NCBI GenBank assembly: GCA_016169945.1
Contig: JADLSH010000363.1
Location: forward strand, 1,860,001-1,924,000
Reading direction: 5' to 3'
Length of the DNA: 64,000 bases
From: Trachythela sp. YZ-2020
Taxonomy: Eukaryota; Cnidaria; Anthozoa; Malacalcyonacea; Clavulariidae
Part shown: one piece after another, positions 60,101-64,000 of the stretch
Numbering within the stretch: the stretch's first letter is position 1
How the letters are laid out: every line of letters starts with the position of its first letter
Notes under the pieces: model-generated
The model's input: only the letters and a program-made list of their open reading frames with translations
Told to the model about the DNA's origin: nothing
Databases searched by the model: none
Made by a program: the position numbers and the translations under genes

Positions 60101-62870
60101 AGTAAAGGGTTAGCCTTAACTTTTCGTCGAAAAAATGTTAAGGGTTAGCCTTTACTTTTAGCCATTTTCGACCATTTTTGAGTTTTGTAAAAAGTAGCCG
60201 AAAATGGCCAAAAGTAAAGGGTTAGCCTTAACTTTTCGTCGAAAAAATGTTAAGGGGTTAGCCTTTACTTCTTAGCCATTTTCGACCATTTTTTGAGTTT
60301 TTGTAAAAGTAGCCAAAAATGGCCAAAAAGTAAAGGGGTTAGCCTTAACTTTTCGTCGAAAAATGTTAAGGGTTAGCCTTTACTTTTAGCCATTTTCGAC
60401 CATTTTTGAGTTTTGTAAAAGTAGCCGAAAATGGCCAAAAGTAAAGGGGTTAGCCTTAACTTTTCGTCGAAAAATGTTAAGGGGTTAGCCTTTACTTTTA
60501 GCCATTTTCGACCATTTTTGAGTTTTGTAAAAGTAGCCGAAAATGGCCAAAAGTAAAGGGTTAGCCTTAACTTTTCGTCGAAAAATGTTAAGGGGTTAGC
60601 CTTTACTTTTTAGCCATTTTCGACCATTTGTTGAGTTTTGTAAAAAGTAGCCGAAAATGGCCAAAAAGTAAAGGGTTAGCCTTAACTTTTCGTCGAAAAA
60701 TGTTAAGGGGTTAGCCTTTACTTTTTAGCCATTTTCGACCATTTGAGTTTTGTAAAAGTAGCCGAAAATGGCCAAAAGTAAAGTGGTTAGCCTTAACTTT
60801 TCGTCGAAAAAATGTTAAGGGGTTAGCCTTTACTTTTAGCCATTTTCGACCATTTTGAGTTTTTGAAAAAGTAGCCGAAAATGGCCAAAAAGTAAAGGGG
60901 TTAGCCTTAACTTTTCGTCGAAAAATGTTAAGGGGTTAGCCTTTACTTTTTAGCCATTTTCGGCCATTTTTTTAGTTTTGTAAAAAGTAGCCGAAAATGG
61001 CCAAAAAGTAAAGGGGTTAGCCTTAACTTTTCGTCGAAAAATGTTACGGGGTTAGCCTTTACTTTTAGCCATTTTCGACCATTTTGAGTTTTGTAAAAGT
61101 AGCCGAAAATGGCCAAAAAGTAAAGGGGTTAGCCTTAACTTTTCGTCGAAAAAATGTTAAGGGGTTAGCCTTTACTTTTTAGCCATTTTCGACCATTTTT
61201 TGAGTTTTGTAAAAAGTAGCCAAATTGGTCAAAAAGTAAAGGGGTTAGCCTTAACTTTTTGTCGAGAAAATGTTAAGGGGTTAGCCTCTACTTTTAGCCA
61301 TTTTCAGCCATTTTGAGTTTTGTAAAAGTAGCCGAAAATGGCCAAAAAGTAAAGGGGTTAATTAACTTTTCGTCGAAAAAATGTTAAAGGGGTTAGCCTT
61401 TACTTTTTAGCCATTTTCGACCATTTGAGTTTTTGAAAAGTAGCCGAAAATGGCCAAAAGTAAAGGGTTAGCCTTAACTTTTCGTCGAAAAAATGTTAAG
61501 GGTAACGTTAGCCTTTACTTTTTAGCCATTTTCGGCCATTTTTTGAGTTTTGTAAAAAGTAGCCGAAAATGGCCAAAAAGTAAAGGGGTTACCCTTAACT
61601 TTTCTTCGAAAAAATGTCAAGTGGTTGTCTTTACTTTTTAGCCATTTTCGACCATTTTTTGAGTTTTGTAAAAAGTAGCCGAAAATGGCCAAAAAGTAAA
61701 GTGGATAGCCTTAACTTTTCGTCGAAAAAATGTTAAGGGTTAGCCTTTACTTTTTAGCCATTTTCGACCATTTTTTGAGTTTTGTAAAAAGTAGCCGAAA
61801 ATGGCCAAAAAGTAAAGTGGTTAGCCTTAACTTTCGTCGAAAAAATGTTAAGGGGTTAGCCTTTACTTTTAGCCATTTTCGACCATTTTGAGTTTGTAAA
61901 AAGTAGCCGAAAATGGCCAAAAAGTAAAGGGGTTAGCTAGCCTTAACTTTTCTTCTAAAAAATGTTAAGGTGTTAGCCTTTACTTTATAGAAATTTTAGA
62001 CCATTTTTAGAGTTTTGTAAAAAGTAGCCGAAAATGGCCAAAAAGTAAAGGGGTTAGCCTTAACTTTTCGTCGAAAAAATGTTAAGGGGTTAGCCTTTAC
62101 TTTTTAGCCATTTTCGACCATTTTTTGAGTTTTGTAAAAAGTAGCCGAAAATGGCCAAAAGTAAAGGGTTAGCCTTAACTTTTCGTCGAAAAAATGTTAA
62201 GGGGTTAGCCTTTACTTTTAGCCATTTTCGACCATTTGAGTTTGTAAAAGTAGCCAAAATGGCCAAAAAGTAAAGGGGTTAGCCTTAACTTTTCGTCGAA
62301 AAAATGTTAAGGGTTAGCCTTTACTTTTAGCCATTTTCGGCCATTTTGAGTTTTGTAAAAGTAGCCGAAAATGGCCAAAAAGTAAAGGGGTTAGCCTTAA
62401 CTTTTCGTCGAAAAAATGTTAAGGGGTTAGCCTTTACTTTTTAGCCATTTTCGACCATTTTTTGAGTTTTGTAAAAAGTAGCCAAATTGGTCAAAAAGTA
62501 AAGGGGTTAGCCTTAACTTTTCGTCGAAAAAATGTTAAGGGGTTAGCCTCTACTTTTAGCCATTTTCAGCCATTTTTGAGTTTTTGAAAAAGTAGCCGAA
62601 AATGGCCAAAAAGTAAAGGGGTTAGCCTTAACTTTTCCTCGAAAAAATGTTAAGGGGTTAGCCTTTACTTTTTGGCCATTTTCGACCATTTTTTGATTTT
62701 TTAAAAAAGTGGCCGAAGATGGCTAAAAAGTAAAGGTGATAGCCTTAACCTTTTGTTGAAAAAATGTTAATGGTTAGCCTTTAGTTTTTGGACATTTTCG
62801 GCCACAGTTTCAATATCTCAAAAAGTGGCTGAAAATGGCCAAAAAGTTTTTACGACAAACAGTTAAGGGC
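48146..62870 (+). repeat. 117-bp satellite, main block (mostly subfamily B)
   Basis: About 125-130 head-to-tail units. The 117-bp period can be read directly where consecutive units are identical (for example 50,820 to 50,937). Subfamily B has 'attttttgagttttgtaaaaagtagccg'-type middles (read in two parts). A few units near 48.2, 48.8 and 55.2 kb are subfamily A or C. Each unit holds 'ggggttagcc' twice in the same direction inside otherwise inverted arms centred on 'ttttcgtcgaaaa'. Variant marks recur at multiples of the unit. The last units (62.64-62.87 kb) are increasingly diverged. Short ORFs across the block are chance frames of the unit. Confidence 0.95.
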
Positions 62871-62969
62871 TATGAAATACATGCAGTATAGGTAGTGTCC
62901 TACGAAAGACAAGCCGTGTAGGTAGTGTCCTATGAAATCATCCACTAACCTTACGACGTCTTCTTCCGT

Positions 62970-63218
62970 AATATTGCACATATGCCCAAGATATCCCTCA
63001 ATATTGCACATTTGCCGAAGATATCCCTCAATATTGCACATTTGCCCAAGATATCCACCAATATTGCACATTTGCCCAATATATCTACCAATATTGCACA
63101 TTTGCCCAAGATATCCACCAATGTAGCACATTTGCCCAAGATATCCTCCAATGTAGCACATTTGCCCAATATATCCACCAATGAAGTACATTTGCCCAAG
63201 ATATCCACCAATGTAGTC
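62970..63218 (+). repeat. 30-bp minisatellite (AATATTGCACATTTGCCCAAGATATCCACC)
   Basis: About eight copies with period 30 and small changes. The period is a multiple of three, so open frames run on both strands and encode repeats such as LPKISTNIAH or DILGKCA. No stop codon or start supports a gene. Confidence 0.9.
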
Positions 63219-64000
63219 CAATGTGGTAGGGTGGGAAATTTTTATCATTAGTGTTGAAAAAGAAGGTTTGGGGTCCGATCCTGAAGGGCCTAGTGCGTGG
63301 ATTTCACGCTTGATGTCTTACCTAAGCTAGTCGAGTTTATCTCACTCGCTCATGTTGGTCTTAAACTAACCTAAGAGACCTAATGCATTCGACATGTTCA
63401 TGTAAAATGTTCAAATCCTAGCGAGACATCCATTCATAAGGTACCATTTCTGCCAATATAGTTTCAATCACATTGATACAAAACGGCCAAATCAACATCA
63501 GAATGACAATGGTAGAATGCTAGATGAAGCCACACAGGCGAAAAGCCGGTCACAAGTAGGAATTTGAGGACATTTTGGCTCGGATATTCCTGGCCGTGTT
63601 AAACACGATTCACATTGATGCATCCTGTGAACGGGTGCTAAGCCAGGTAGCAATAGTTTATTTTGCACACCAGAAAAATCTAGCCAAAGTGACATTGAAC
63701 TCCTACGAATGGCCAACCTATCCCCTTCTGTGATTTTACCCATCAGTCAACGCGTTGCAATTATGGTGTTAATTTAAACATTTTAAATATAAATATAGTT
63801 GAAACGCGCTTGAGGGTTTTTATATACGACCGTGCTGTAAAGTATTAAACAAGGCTAATTTGCTAGTCTAGTTTCAATCACATTTATACAAAACGGCCAA
63901 ATCAACATCAGAATGACAATGGTAGAATGCTAGATGAAGCCACACAGGCGAAAAGCCGGTCACAAGTAGAGATTTGATGACATTTTGGCTCGGATATTCC
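63219..64000. repeat. Flank with a 130-bp direct repeat at 410-bp spacing
   Basis: Positions 63,461-63,590 recur at 63,871-64,000 with a few substitutions and no length change (gtttcaatcacatt ... 'cattttggctcggatattcc'). The second copy is cut by the window end. This could be a tandem repeat with a 410-bp unit or the repeated ends of an element. No coding sequence is recognised between the copies. Confidence 0.75.

Noticed and set aside
39580..62870. Short ORFs on both strands across the satellite
   Set aside because: They repeat the unit (phrases like FWPFLATF or KMAKSKG), change with single-base tract differences and have no independent support.
39580..62870. A CENP-B box in the satellite unit
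   Set aside because: Only the TTCG start and one A of the consensus match in ttttcgtcgaaaaaatg; the CGGG end is missing.
62850..63251. Repeat proteins on either strand over the 30-bp minisatellite
   Set aside because: The period is a multiple of three, so frames stay open on both strands with equal quality; no gene context.
63498..63743. A minus-strand ORF between the 410-bp repeats
   Set aside because: No family recognised and it overlaps the direct repeat; treated as chance.

Overview
The window is AT-rich eukaryotic nuclear DNA. It holds a large intron-containing animal gene, many short non-autonomous transposons, and about 20 kb of satellite. The gene is a cilia-type TOG-domain protein. 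The genome style (tRNA-derived SINE, many hAT-like and TA-flanked MITEs, dispersed minisatellites) suits a marine invertebrate, and I lean towards a cnidarian. That taxon is an inference, not something the sequence proves.

Layout. 1-2.2 kb: dispersed repeats, a tRNA-like SINE, and two phase-compatible exons ending a single-pass membrane protein with a FINPLF endocytic-type motif (amnionless-like is a tentative guess). 2.2-5.8 kb: one MITE, a degenerate repeat field and no recognisable gene. 5.9-29.8 kb: a complete 22-exon gene on the + strand for a TOGARAM/Crescerin-family protein. I joined the exons at GT-AG sites with consistent phase, giving 5,886 nt including the stop and 1,961 residues. 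TOG1 and TOG2 lie in exon 1, a long disordered, acidic and charged-helical linker in exons 2-9, TOG3 in exons 10-15 and TOG4 in exons 18-22. The introns are packed with MITEs whose terminal inverted repeats (TIRs) and target duplications (TSDs) can often be read. One holds about 24 copies of a 69-bp minisatellite with a perfect 20-bp palindrome per unit, all inside a TIR/TSD-bounded element.

30-38.8 kb: intergenic DNA with MITEs, a SINE-like core and a possible spliced locus with two duplicated exon-like modules (32.95-33.2 and 33.87-34.13 kb). 38.9-39.6 kb: a LINE 3' fragment inserted in satellite-like sequence. 39.6-45.65 and 48.15-62.87 kb: arrays of a 117-bp satellite with internal inverted structure, at least three subfamilies and orientation switches. 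They are interrupted by a hairpin/TTAA composite insertion at 41.08-42.41 kb and by a separate repeat-rich region at 45.65-48.15 kb. 62.9-64 kb: a 30-bp minisatellite and a 130-bp direct repeat at 410-bp spacing that runs off the window.

The most unusual material is the satellite, the palindromic minisatellite element and the duplicated exon-like modules. No CRISPR array, operon or bacterial-type system is present. The gene model was built by reading splice sites by eye and has not been checked against transcripts.
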